NCBI GenBank assembly: GCA_903835235.1
Contig: CAILMF010000082.1
Coordinates: 62,001-126,000 of the forward strand
Direction: 5' to 3'
Length of the DNA: 64,000 nt
Source of the DNA: an uncultured Rhodospirillales bacterium
Lineage (GTDB): Bacteria > Pseudomonadota > Alphaproteobacteria > Acetobacterales > Acetobacteraceae
Part shown: one piece after another, positions 1 through 7,398 of the stretch
Layout: each line of letters starts with the position of its first letter
Numbering within the stretch: the first letter of the stretch is position 1
Position numbers and translations under genes: made by a program
Notes under the pieces: generated by a model
What the model was told of the DNA's origin: nothing
The model's input: the letters and a program-made list of their open reading frames with translations, nothing else
Database searches by the model: none

Positions 1-919
1 GGTGGGCCGCCTCGCGGTCCAGCGTGATGCTCTCCATCGCCCGATGCGCGACGTACAGGATGGTGCCGCCCGGCGTCTCGTAGCAGCCGCGGGACTTCAT
101 ACCCACAAAACGGTTCTCCACTAGGTCCAGCCGGCCGATGCCGTTGCGCTTGCCCAGCGCGTTCAGCTCGGTCAGCAGCGTCGCCGGGGACATCGCCGTG
201 CCATTGATCGCCACCGGGTTGCCGGCGAGGAAGTCGATGGTGATCTCCTCGGCCACGTCGGGCGCGTCCTCCGGCCGGATCGTGCGCTGCCACACCATCT
301 CCGGCGGCGCGTCCCACGGGTCTTCCAGCACCTTACCTTCGGAGGACGAATGCAGCAGGTTGGCGTCCACGCTGAACGGCGCCTCGCCGCGCTTGTCCTT
401 GGCGATGGGAATCTGGTGCGTCTCGGCGAACTCGATCAGCTTCGTCCGGCTGGTCAAATCCCACTCACGCCACGGCGCGATGATCTTCACGTCCGGCTTC
501 AGCGAGTAATAGCCGATCTCGAACCGCACCTGGTCGTTGCCCTTGCCGGTCGCGCCATGCGCCACGGTGTCGGCGCCGACTTCCTCGGCAATGCGGATCT
601 GCTCTTGCGCGATCAGTGGCCGGGCGATGGAGGTGCCCAGCAGGTACATCCCCTCGTACAGCGCATTCATCCGGAACATCGGGAAGACGAAGTCGCGGAC
701 GAATTCCTCGCGCAGGTCACGGATAAAAATGTTCTCGGGCTTGATGCCCAGCAGCAGCGCCTTGTCGCGCGCCGGGCCCAGCTCCTCGCCCTGGCCCAGG
801 TCGGCGGTGAAGGTCACCACCTCGCAGGCATAGGTGGTCTGCAACCATTTCAGGATGACGCTGGTGTCCAGGCCGCCGGAATAGGCCAGCACTACCTTCT
901 TCACGTCCTTAACCCGCAT
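1..919 (-). CDS. argG: Argininosuccinate synthase, C-terminus cut by left window edge
   Basis: Joins citrulline and aspartate using ATP to make argininosuccinate in arginine biosynthesis; cytosolic. About 306 of the usual ~400 codons are visible, and the 3' end lies beyond position 1. The N-terminus reads [20 protein letters not shown], which contains the ATP-pyrophosphatase P-loop SGGLDTS typical of the family. I chose the ATG at 919 because it sits 11 nt after an AGAGGG ribosome-binding site and matches the usual N-terminus. The gene is divergent from the secreted hydrolase at 1036. Upstream lie a 7-bp inverted repeat (969-983) and an AT-rich palindrome (1023-1034). Identification is secure. 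Confidence 0.95.
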   Translation of the reverse strand, partial: MRVKDVKKVVLAYSGGLDTSVILKWLQTTYACEVVTFTADLGQGEELGPARDKALLLGIKPENIFIRDLREEFVRDFVFPMFRMNALYEGMYLLGTSIARPLIAQEQIRIAEEVGADTVAHGATGKGNDQVRFEIGYYSLKPDVKIIAPWREWDLTSRTKLIEFAETHQIPIAKDKRGEAPFSVDANLLHSSSEGKVLEDPWDAPPEMVWQRTIRPEDAPDVAEEITIDFLAGNPVAINGTAMSPATLLTELNALGKRNGIGRLDLVENRFVGMKSRGCYETPGGTILYVAHRAMESITLDREAAH

Positions 920-1022
920 CGCGCCCAAACCCTCTTGATGAAGTCCGCCGCTGATAGCCCCGCCAAAGGCCTTGCGGCAAGGCTGCCCCCTGTGTTTCCA
1001 TCACGAAGATGGGATATCACAT

Positions 1023-1034
1023 ACAATTGTATCG
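1023..1034. promoter_or_regulatory. AT-rich 12-bp palindrome in the argG/hydrolase divergent region
   Basis: The sequence ATACAATTGTAT is a perfect palindrome in an otherwise about 70% GC region. It sits 1 nt before the ATG at 1036 and about 105 nt upstream of argG. It could be an operator for a dimeric regulator or part of promoter elements for either gene. It does not match the ArgR box (TGAAT...ATTCA). If the hydrolase started at 1009 instead, the palindrome would lie inside its coding region. Confidence 0.4.
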
Positions 1035-1035
1035 C

Positions 1036-2061
1036 ATGGCCCCACGGTTGGTGGCGCTGGCCGTGGCGATCCTGCTCTGCATCTCGGTCGGCTGGGCGGC
1101 GCCCGCGGTGCTGGATGTCGCCGCCGTGCCGCAGCTGGGCGCCGAGGGCCGCGCCGACTACGCCCGCTTCCTGCTGCAGGCCACGCCGCGCGCCTTTGCC
1201 CTGGCGCCGGACGGCAATTGGGCCTGGGCCTCCGCCATCGGCAGCCCGGCCGAAACCAATGCCCGCGCGCTCTCGCTCTGCGCCGACTACGCCGGGCAGC
1301 CCTGCGCGCTCTATGCCCAGGACCTGGCCGTGGTCTGGCCGGGGCGGGAGAGCCACCCCGCCCCGGCGCCCACCCTGCCGCTGCTGGCCGGCACCGGCTG
1401 GGCCTTGCAGCCGGATGGCCGCTTCCTGTGGCAGGGCGCCGCCGCCGCCCGCGGTGCCTACATATGGGCGCATGGCCGCGCCGCCGGCGGGCAGGACAGC
1501 CGCGGCAGCCAGCCGCAGCCGCATGCCCGGGTGTTCAACAATGCCGGCTACGACGTGCTGCGCTTCGACCGCGCGCCGGACACCGACGAGACCGACACCG
1601 CCGCCGCCTGGCTGCGCCAGGCGCTGCGCACGCTGCGTGCCCAGGGCTACCAGCGCGTGGTCATGGCCGGGCAGTCCCGTGGCGCCTGGAACGCCTTGCA
1701 GGCCCTGGCCGAGCCTGGCCTGGTGGATGCGGTGGTCGCCATCGCCCCCGCCGCGCACGGCCCGCGCGGCAGCCCGGCCTGGGCCTGGGCGCTGGAGGAC
1801 CTGCTGCGCGTGGTGGCCGCAGCCCGCAGCCCGGCGGCGCGCGTGGCGGTGGCCAATTTCGCCGGCGACGAGTTCGACCCCGACCCGCTGCGCCGCGCCG
1901 GCCTGTTCCGCGGCCTGGTCACGCCGCGCGTTGGCGCGCTGCTGCTGCTGGACCGCCCGCCGGAGGTCAGCGGCCATGGCGGCGGCGCCGACCCGGCCTT
2001 CACCTGGCGCTACGGCGCCTGCCTGCTGGACTTCGCGGAGGGCCGCGCCCAGCGCTGCTGA
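1036..2061 (+). CDS. Secreted alpha/beta-hydrolase
   Basis: A 341-residue protein with an N-terminal signal peptide (MAPRLVALAVAILL...WAAPA), so probably periplasmic. The nucleophile-elbow motif GQSRG places the catalytic serine near residue 214. A later Asp (in GDEFDPD) and His (in VSGHGGG) are in the right order to complete a serine-hydrolase triad, as in dienelactone-hydrolase-like folds. The substrate cannot be told from sequence. An in-frame ATG at 1009 would add MGYHIQLYR before the signal peptide. I prefer 1036 because a signal peptide then begins directly, although neither start has a clear ribosome-binding site. The gene stands alone, divergent from argG and convergent with the AhpD-like gene. 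Confidence 0.75.
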   Translation: MAPRLVALAVAILLCISVGWAAPAVLDVAAVPQLGAEGRADYARFLLQATPRAFALAPDGNWAWASAIGSPAETNARALSLCADYAGQPCALYAQDLAVVWPGRESHPAPAPTLPLLAGTGWALQPDGRFLWQGAAAARGAYIWAHGRAAGGQDSRGSQPQPHARVFNNAGYDVLRFDRAPDTDETDTAAAWLRQALRTLRAQGYQRVVMAGQSRGAWNALQALAEPGLVDAVVAIAPAAHGPRGSPAWAWALEDLLRVVAAARSPAARVAVANFAGDEFDPDPLRRAGLFRGLVTPRVGALLLLDRPPEVSGHGGGADPAFTWRYGACLLDFAEGRAQRC

Positions 2062-2071
2062 GCGCCGCGCC

Positions 2072-2611
2072 TCAGTCGTGCACTTCGGCCTCTTCCTCGA
2101 TCTGCAAGGCATCGTTGAAGCGGTTGAAGAAGCCGCACAGCGTGATGCGCAAGGTCAGTTCCACGATCTGCGCCTCGGAGAAATGCACCCGCAGCCGGCG
2201 GAACATCGCTTCCGGAATGCGGTTGGAGTTCTCCCAGGCGGCGATGGCGTATTCCACCACCAGCTTGTCGGTGTCGTCGAACTCCGGATGCGTGGCGTAG
2301 TCCAGCACGCGGTCCACGCCTTCGGGCGTGATCCCTTCCGGCACCAGGAAGGGTTTGTGGTGCGCCACGCAGTAGTGGCATTCGTTCAGCTTGCTGACGG
2401 TGACGATGGCCAGTTCCAGGTAGCGCTTCGGCAGTGTCTTCGCGTCGCGCAGTTCCATCAGCATCGGCATCAAATGCCGCAGCGCGGCGGGCACATGCGC
2501 CAGCACCGCCACCTGGTTGGCGAAGGGGCCATATTCCCCGGCAAACTTGCGATAGATCGCCGCCTCCTCGGGCGGCAACTCCTCGGGCGGAATGCTGCGT
2601 ACACGCGCCAT
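2072..2611 (-). CDS. Carboxymuconolactone decarboxylase / AhpD-like protein
   Basis: A 179-residue cytosolic protein of the CMD/AhpD family. It contains the AhpD core NECHYCVAHH, with Cys78-x-x-Cys81 and His85. In this family these act as a peroxidase-type redox centre, so an alkylhydroperoxidase-like role is more likely than true carboxymuconolactone decarboxylation. It is the last gene of a tight minus-strand group, starting 2 nt after the trmJ stop, which itself abuts cysS. Linkage to cysS is at least compatible with a thiol-redox role. The family assignment is firm; the physiological substrate is unknown. Confidence 0.85.
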   Translation of the reverse strand: MARVRSIPPEELPPEEAAIYRKFAGEYGPFANQVAVLAHVPAALRHLMPMLMELRDAKTLPKRYLELAIVTVSKLNECHYCVAHHKPFLVPEGITPEGVDRVLDYATHPEFDDTDKLVVEYAIAAWENSNRIPEAMFRRLRVHFSEAQIVELTLRITLCGFFNRFNDALQIEEEAEVHD

Positions 2612-2613
2612 CG

Positions 2614-3717
2614 CTACGTCTCCTCGGGGTCCGGCCGGCCACGCCGCATGCGGCCGCGCGAAAGTTCGGTCACCACGCCATGCAGCGTGCGCAGTTCCTG
2701 CTCGGTCACCTCGCCGCGCTGAAACCAGTGGCGCAGGTTGCGCACCATGGTCGGGCGCTTGTGTTCCGGCGCCAGGAAGCCGCTGGCATCCAGCTCCGAT
2801 TCCAGCCGGCCGAGGAAGCCTTCCAGCTCGCCCTTCAGCGCGATGCGGGTCTCATTCGTCATCAGGCTGCGCTGTGGCGTCGGCTCGGTGACGGTCCACC
2901 ATTCATAGGCCAGCACCATCACCGCCTGGCTGAGGTTCAGGCTCATGTGCTCGGGGTTCAGCGCATAGCGCACCAGCGTATCGGCGCAGGCCATGTCGTC
3001 ATTCTCCAGCCCGGCGCGTTCCGGGCCGAACAGCACGGCGGCGCGCAGGCCACGGCCGTTGATCTCGTGCAAATCCTCCGCGGCGGCCCGCGCCATCCGC
3101 ACGGGAATGACGATGTGACGCGGCCGCGGGCAGGTGGCGAAGACCCGGTGGCAATCCGCCACCGCATCCGCCACGGTTGCATGCACCGTCGCCGCATCCA
3201 GGATGCGATCGGCACCGGAGGCGGTGCGCCACGCCCGGTCCTGCGGCCAGCCGTCGCGCGGCGCCACCAGGCGCAGGTGGAACAGCCCGCCATTGGCCAT
3301 GGCCCGCGCCACCGCGCCGATGTTTTCCGCCAGTTGTGGCCGCACCAGCACCACGATGGGGCTTTCCCCCGGCGGCGCGACAATCGTCGGCACCGCCCGC
3401 GTGCCGCGATCCCACTCCTCCAGCGAAACGCGGCGGGCGCCGAGCGCGAAGGCCAGTTCCGGCCGCAGCCGCAGGCCATCCGCCGTGGGTTCCGCCAGCA
3501 GCGCCATCGGGTCCTGCGGCGCCAGCTTCAGCGCGGTGGCCAGTTGCGCCGCCAGCGCCTGGTAGTCGCCGAAGTCGCGTCCGGTCGCCTCGGCCAGTGC
3601 CGCTGGCGTGGCGCAGCAGCCGGGCGCCAGCAGATGCGCGCGCAGCCAGCCGCGCCGCGTGTCGTCCAGCGGCACTTCCTGCAGCGCGTGCATCCAGTCG
3701 TCGGCCGAGGGTCGCAT
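2614..3717 (-). CDS. trmJ: TrmJ-like tRNA 2'-O-methyltransferase with N-terminal extension
   Basis: SPOUT-class SAM-dependent methyltransferase expected to 2'-O-methylate position 32 of some tRNAs. The catalytic domain begins near residue 118 (IVVLVRPQLAENIGAVARAM) and includes the knot-region motifs LFGPERAGL and LNLSQAV. The C-terminal helices are those of TrmJ. Unusually, about 110 residues precede it, predicted as helical (LRAHLLAPGCCATPAALAEA..., then a second segment). Typical TrmJ proteins are 240-270 residues; this one is 367. The ATG at 3717 directly follows the cysS TAA stop, which supports the long start and translational coupling. An alternative ATG lies at codon 9. The function of the extension is unknown; it resembles a small helix-turn-helix-like module. 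Confidence 0.8.
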   Translation of the reverse strand: MRPSADDWMHALQEVPLDDTRRGWLRAHLLAPGCCATPAALAEATGRDFGDYQALAAQLATALKLAPQDPMALLAEPTADGLRLRPELAFALGARRVSLEEWDRGTRAVPTIVAPPGESPIVVLVRPQLAENIGAVARAMANGGLFHLRLVAPRDGWPQDRAWRTASGADRILDAATVHATVADAVADCHRVFATCPRPRHIVIPVRMARAAAEDLHEINGRGLRAAVLFGPERAGLENDDMACADTLVRYALNPEHMSLNLSQAVMVLAYEWWTVTEPTPQRSLMTNETRIALKGELEGFLGRLESELDASGFLAPEHKRPTMVRNLRHWFQRGEVTEQELRTLHGVVTELSRGRMRRGRPDPEET

Positions 3718-5145
3718 TTACGCGCGACGCCAGGTGGTGCCCTTGGCGCTGTCCTCGATCACGATGCCCTTCTCCTTCAGCGCATCGCGCAGCCGGTCGG
3801 CCTCGGCCCAGTTCTTCGCCGCACGGGCGGCCAGGCGGTCGGCGATGGCCTGCTCTATCCAGCCGGTATCCTCGCCGCCCTGCAACCAGGTCGCGGGTGC
3901 CGTGCCGCACAGGCCCAGCGCGCCGGCGGCCTCGCGGAACGCCGCCGCGGCCAGCCCGGGCAGCACCGGCCAATGCTTTCCCGCGCGCGCCAACACCGCT
4001 GCGGGGCTGCCGCCCACCGTCGCGGCATTCTCCAGCGTGCGCAGGTCGCGCAGCCGGCCGAGCGCGAGCGGCGTGTTGAGGTCCTCGCACAGCGGCGCCA
4101 GCGCCCAGTCCACCATCTCGACGACCACGTCGGTCATTTCCGGTGCTTCCGGCGCGCGCGACAGCATGGCGTAGTGGTCGTCCAGCTCCGCCTTCGCCTC
4201 GGCCAGGCCTTCGAAGGTGAAGTCCAGCAGGCCGCGATAATGCGTCCGCAGGATCAGCAAGCGAAACGCCTCCCCGGCCCAGGGCCCCTTCGCCAAAATG
4301 TCCTGCACCGTCAGGAAATTCCCCAGCGACTTTGACATCTTCTCGCCATTCACCCGCAGCATGGCGTTGTGCAGCCAGTAATTGGCCATGCGGGCCGAAC
4401 CGAAGGCGCAGCGCGTCTGCGCCACCTCGTTCTCATGGTGCGGGAAGATCAGGTCGTCGCCGCCGCCATGAATGTCGAAGCTCTCGCCCAGATGCTGCCA
4501 GCTCATCGCCGAGCACTCGATATGCCAGCCCGGGCGGCCGAAGCCCCAGGGGCTTTCCCAGCCAGGCGTACCCTCGCCGCTGGGCTTCCACAGCACGAAG
4601 TCGCCGGCATCCTGCTTGTAGGGCGCCACCTCCACCCGCGCGCCGGCCAGCAGCTCGTCGGTGGAGCGGCCGGAAAGCTGGCCGTATTCCGGGAAGCTGG
4701 GCACGCTGAACAGCACATGGCCGTCCCGCGCATAGGCATGGCCGCGCGCGATCAGCTTCTCGATGATCGCCAGCATCGGCTTGATGCTCTCGGTCGCGCG
4801 TGGCTCCACATCCGGCGGCAGCGCGCCCAGCGCCGCCATGTCGCGGTGGAAATCCGCCGTGGTGCGCGCGGTGATCGTGCCGATGCTCTCGCCGCGCTCG
4901 GCCGCACGGGCGTTGATCTTGTCGTCCACGTCGGTGATGTTGCGCACATAGGTCACGCGTGGAAACAGCCGGCGCAGCAGCCGCGACAGCACGTCGAACA
5001 CCACCACCGGCCGCGCATTGCCCAGATGCGCCAGGTCATAGACGGTCGGGCCGCAGACATAGAGCCGCACATGCGCGGGGTCGGCGGGGGTGAACACCTC
5101 ATCCCGGCGGGTGAGGCTGTTATGCAGGGTCAATACGGGGGTCAT
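3718..5145 (-). CDS. cysS: Cysteinyl-tRNA synthetase
   Basis: Charges tRNA-Cys with cysteine; cytosolic class I synthetase. The 475-residue product has HLGNAR (HIGH motif, residues 40-45), KMSKS (269-273) and the zinc ligands Cys31, Cys211, His236 and Glu240 that select cysteine. I chose the ATG at 5145: an AGGA ribosome-binding site lies 8 nt upstream and MTPVLTLHNS is the usual N-terminus. An upstream in-frame TTG at 5175 is unlikely. The gene heads a tight operon with trmJ and the AhpD-like gene. A poly-cysteine leader ORF (5218-5244) precedes it by 72 nt and suggests control by cysteine or charged tRNA-Cys supply. Confidence 0.96.
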   Translation of the reverse strand: MTPVLTLHNSLTRRDEVFTPADPAHVRLYVCGPTVYDLAHLGNARPVVVFDVLSRLLRRLFPRVTYVRNITDVDDKINARAAERGESIGTITARTTADFHRDMAALGALPPDVEPRATESIKPMLAIIEKLIARGHAYARDGHVLFSVPSFPEYGQLSGRSTDELLAGARVEVAPYKQDAGDFVLWKPSGEGTPGWESPWGFGRPGWHIECSAMSWQHLGESFDIHGGGDDLIFPHHENEVAQTRCAFGSARMANYWLHNAMLRVNGEKMSKSLGNFLTVQDILAKGPWAGEAFRLLILRTHYRGLLDFTFEGLAEAKAELDDHYAMLSRAPEAPEMTDVVVEMVDWALAPLCEDLNTPLALGRLRDLRTLENAATVGGSPAAVLARAGKHWPVLPGLAAAAFREAAGALGLCGTAPATWLQGGEDTGWIEQAIADRLAARAAKNWAEADRLRDALKEKGIVIEDSAKGTTWRRA

Positions 5146-5217
5146 CGGCGCAATCCTGGGTAGGCTGGTCAGCAAACGAACGGCGAAAAGCCACCGGCGA
5201 GCGGCAGCGAAACAGCG

Positions 5218-5244
5218 TCAGCAGCAACAGCGCAGGATGGGCAT
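5218..5244 (-). CDS. Poly-cysteine leader peptide of cysS (MPILRCCC)
   Basis: An 8-codon ORF, ATG to TGA, encoding MPILRCCC: three consecutive Cys codons (TGT TGC TGC) just before the stop. It lies 72 nt upstream of the cysS start, and an AAGG stands 5 nt before its ATG. Poly-Cys short ORFs that act as cysteine-responsive attenuators are known from mycobacteria; I infer an analogous device here. Codons 3-4 (ATCCTG, 5238-5233) are perfectly complementary to CAGGAT (5158-5153), which contains the cysS AGGA ribosome-binding site. A ribosome stalled on the Cys codons could keep this helix open and raise cysS translation. The ORF itself is seen; the mechanism is inferred. Confidence 0.6.
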   Translation of the reverse strand: MPILRCCC

Positions 5245-5250
5245 GACGGC

Positions 5251-5280
5251 CTTATGCGCCTTCCCGGCGCCGGTTTTCAA
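5251..5280 (-). promoter_or_regulatory. Candidate sigma-70 promoter for cysS leader
   Basis: On the minus strand, TTGAAA (5280-5275) and CATAAG (5256-5251) are separated by 18 nt and resemble -35 and -10 boxes (5/6 and 4/6 matches). A start 7 nt after the -10 box would fall exactly on the A of the leader ATG at 5244, making the leader ORF leaderless. This is a reading of consensus only. Confidence 0.4.
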
Positions 5281-5290
5281 CCCTGCTGTT

Positions 5291-6625
5291 TCAGCCCCCG
5301 GCCGCCAGCCGCAGCCGCAGCGCCGCCTTGTCCCGCCCGATCAAGGGCAGCAGCACCTTCATCTCCGGGCCGTGCTCCTCACCCGTCAGCGCCAGCCGCA
5401 GCGGCAGGAACAGGCTCTTGCCCTTGCGCCCGGTGGCGTCGCGCACCGCGCCGTAGAAGGTGGTCCAGGTCTGGTCGTCCCAGGGTTCCGCCGGCAGGCA
5501 GGCCGTGGCGGCGCGCAGGAAGTCGGCCTCGCCTTCCAGCACCACGCCGGCGATATGGCCGCGCACCACCTCGAACCAGGTCTTGGCTTCGCTCAGCAAA
5601 TCCAGGTTGCCGCGCACCGCCTGCCAGAACGCCTCGTCCGCGCCTTCCGGCAAGCGCGCCCGCACGCTCTCAAAGCTCGCCGCGTGCAGGAACTTGCGGT
5701 TCAGGGCCAGCAACTGCTGAATGTCGAACCGCGCCGAGCTATGCGAGATCGCGCCGATATCGAAGCCCGCGACCAGGTCGGCCGGCATCGCCGCCACCGG
5801 GTCGCGCGAGGTGCCGAGCGCCGCGAGATACCCCACCAGCGCCGCCGGCTCCACGCCGTCCCGCCGCAACTGCCGCAGCGCCAGGCTGCCCAGGCGCTTG
5901 CTCAGCGGCCCACCATCGCTGTCGGTCAGCAGCGGCAGATGCGCGAATTGCAAGGCGCCGGCCTTGCCGCCCAGCGCTTCCCACAGGTCCATCTGCACGC
6001 CGGTATTGGTGACGTGGTCTTCGCCACGGATGATGTGCGTCACCCCGCTCTCGATATCGTCCACCACGCTGGTGAAGGTATAAAGCGGCGAGCCATCGGC
6101 GCGCACCAGCACGGGGTCCGAGATCGCCGGCAGCTTCACCGCGCGGCGGCCCAGCACGCCGTCTTCCCATTCCATGGTCCGCGGCGTCATCAGAAAGCGC
6201 CAGTAGGGCGACTTGCCATTGGCCATGGCGCGGCCGAGCTGCTCCTCGGTCATCTTCAGCGCGCCGCGGTCATACACCGGCGCGCGGCCGGCCTTCAGCT
6301 TCATCTCGCGCTTGGCGCGCAGTTCTTCTTCGCTTTCCAGGCAAGGATACAGGCGCTGGCTCAGCTTCAGCCGCTCGGCGGCGGCGGCATAGCGCGGCAG
6401 CCGGTCGCTCTGGGAAAACTTCTCGTCCCAGTCCAGCCCCAGCCAGCGCAGGTCTTCCTCCAGCGCCTCGGCATACTCAGGCTTGCTGCGGCCGGTATCG
6501 GTATCGTCCAGGCGCAGCAGCACGCTCCCGCCCTGCTGGCGGGCGAACAGCCAATTGGCCAGGGCAACCCGGGCATTGCCGACATGCAGATAGCCGGTCG
6601 GGGAAGGCGCGAAGCGGAGTTTCAA
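5291..6625 (-). CDS. gltX: Glutamyl-tRNA synthetase
   Basis: Class I synthetase that charges tRNA-Glu; alphaproteobacteria often carry two copies. The 444-residue protein starts MKLRFAPSPTGYLHVGNAR with the HIGH-type motif HVGNAR at residues 14-19, and has LSKRLG as the KMSKS equivalent. The bacterial zinc-binding cysteine cluster is not apparent, since only one Cys is seen around YPCLESEEEL. I chose the TTG start at 6625 because it places the family N-terminus exactly and overlaps the TGA of the upstream gene (TTGA). The longer ATG at 6688 would add 21 unrelated residues. It is the last gene of the ORF132-ORF103-gltX group. Whether it charges tRNA-Gln as well cannot be told. Confidence 0.93.
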   Translation of the reverse strand: MKLRFAPSPTGYLHVGNARVALANWLFARQQGGSVLLRLDDTDTGRSKPEYAEALEEDLRWLGLDWDEKFSQSDRLPRYAAAAERLKLSQRLYPCLESEEELRAKREMKLKAGRAPVYDRGALKMTEEQLGRAMANGKSPYWRFLMTPRTMEWEDGVLGRRAVKLPAISDPVLVRADGSPLYTFTSVVDDIESGVTHIIRGEDHVTNTGVQMDLWEALGGKAGALQFAHLPLLTDSDGGPLSKRLGSLALRQLRRDGVEPAALVGYLAALGTSRDPVAAMPADLVAGFDIGAISHSSARFDIQQLLALNRKFLHAASFESVRARLPEGADEAFWQAVRGNLDLLSEAKTWFEVVRGHIAGVVLEGEADFLRAATACLPAEPWDDQTWTTFYGAVRDATGRKGKSLFLPLRLALTGEEHGPEMKVLLPLIGRDKAALRLRLAAGG

Positions 6626-6933
6626 GGGTTCGGGTCCAGCGCGTCGTAGTCGGTTTCGGCCTTGCGGCTGGCCGGGTTGGCGATGCAATGGTCAACCCAG
6701 GCGGCGCTGTCAAACCCCTCGGTGGTCGCGTACTCGCCCCACATCAGGTACATTTCCTTCAGCACCACCGCGTTGTCGGCGTCGCGCCGCAGGTCTTCTA
6801 TCTGCGCGCGGATGAAGCGGCGGGCGTATTCGGTCGCCACGGCGGCGGAGGCGAAGCCCTCCACCTCCCAGCAGCCATCATCCTCGTCGTCCTCATCGAC
6901 GGCGAAGTCGCCGCAATGGACGGTAAAGCTCAC
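6622..6933 (-). CDS. Small acidic protein, paralogue of its upstream neighbour
   Basis: A 103-residue protein I do not recognise. It has an acidic stretch (DEDDEDDG), a central helix-like segment ATEYARRFIRAQIED, then VVLKEMYLMWGEYA, and ends with DYDALDP. The same order of elements occurs in the next gene upstream (ANAFARRYVRDSLD ... AVLAAWFAFGEDA ... NWRALDP), so the two look like a tandem duplication. Its start overlaps the upstream stop (ATGA, 6930-6933) and its own stop overlaps the gltX TTG start, indicating one transcript. No membrane segment or signal peptide is visible. Function is unknown; the position in front of gltX is suggestive only. Confidence 0.7.
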   Translation of the reverse strand: MSFTVHCGDFAVDEDDEDDGCWEVEGFASAAVATEYARRFIRAQIEDLRRDADNAVVLKEMYLMWGEYATTEGFDSAAWVDHCIANPASRKAETDYDALDPNP

Positions 6934-7328
6934 TCCTCATCCTCCGCCGCGTCGTCATCCTCGTCCCGCCGCGGGTCGAGCGCGCGCCAGTTGCGCTCCT
7001 CGGCATCGCGCGCCGCCTGGTTGGCGAAGTCGTGCAGCTCCGTCGCGCTCTTCCACGCCTGGTCGCCGCCGCCGGCCACTTCCGCGTCCTCGCCGAAGGC
7101 GAACCAGGCGGCCAGCACCGCATCCGGCCGGGCGCCGCGGGTGCGGCAGCGGTCCAGGCTGTCCCGCACATAGCGGCGGGCGAAGGCATTGGCGTGCTCC
7201 AGCGAACGGAAGCCGCGCACGGTCTCCACGGGGTCGCTGCCATTGGCGCCGGAGAGGTCGAGGATGCGCACCTCCAGCTCCTCAGGCGGGTTCAGCAGGC
7301 TGCTGTCCAAGGTCGGTTTACCGCTCAC
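6930..7328 (-). CDS. Small hypothetical protein, tandem paralogue
   Basis: A 132-residue cytosolic protein without a recognised domain. Residues after about 40 contain FRSLEHANAFARRYVRDSLD and AVLAAWFAFGEDA, matching the layout of the 103-residue downstream neighbour, and it closes with NWRALDP plus an acidic tail (RRDEDDDAAEDEE). The acidic run sits at the C-terminus here but at the N-terminus in the paralogue. It lies 70 nt downstream of nadE and overlaps the next gene by 4 nt. Probably co-transcribed with gltX. Function unknown. Confidence 0.68.
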   Translation of the reverse strand: MSGKPTLDSSLLNPPEELEVRILDLSGANGSDPVETVRGFRSLEHANAFARRYVRDSLDRCRTRGARPDAVLAAWFAFGEDAEVAGGGDQAWKSATELHDFANQAARDAEERNWRALDPRRDEDDDAAEDEE

Positions 7329-7398
7329 TTCGCGCTCCTCGCCGCCGTGCCCGTGCCCCGCGGGCTTGAACCCAGCGATGCCCGCGGACCCCGGCGGG

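Noticed and set aside
909-1001. 30-codon ORF upstream of and overlapping the argG start, with several Arg codons, as a possible arginine leader peptide
   Set aside because: Arg-rich frames are common by chance at this GC content, there is no run of Arg codons and no clear ribosome-binding site.
2434-4335. 633-codon plus-strand open frame across trmJ and cysS
   Set aside because: Antisense shadow of firmly identified genes; its composition is His/Arg/Gln-rich without domains. Many similar long shadows exist because stop codons are rare at this GC content.
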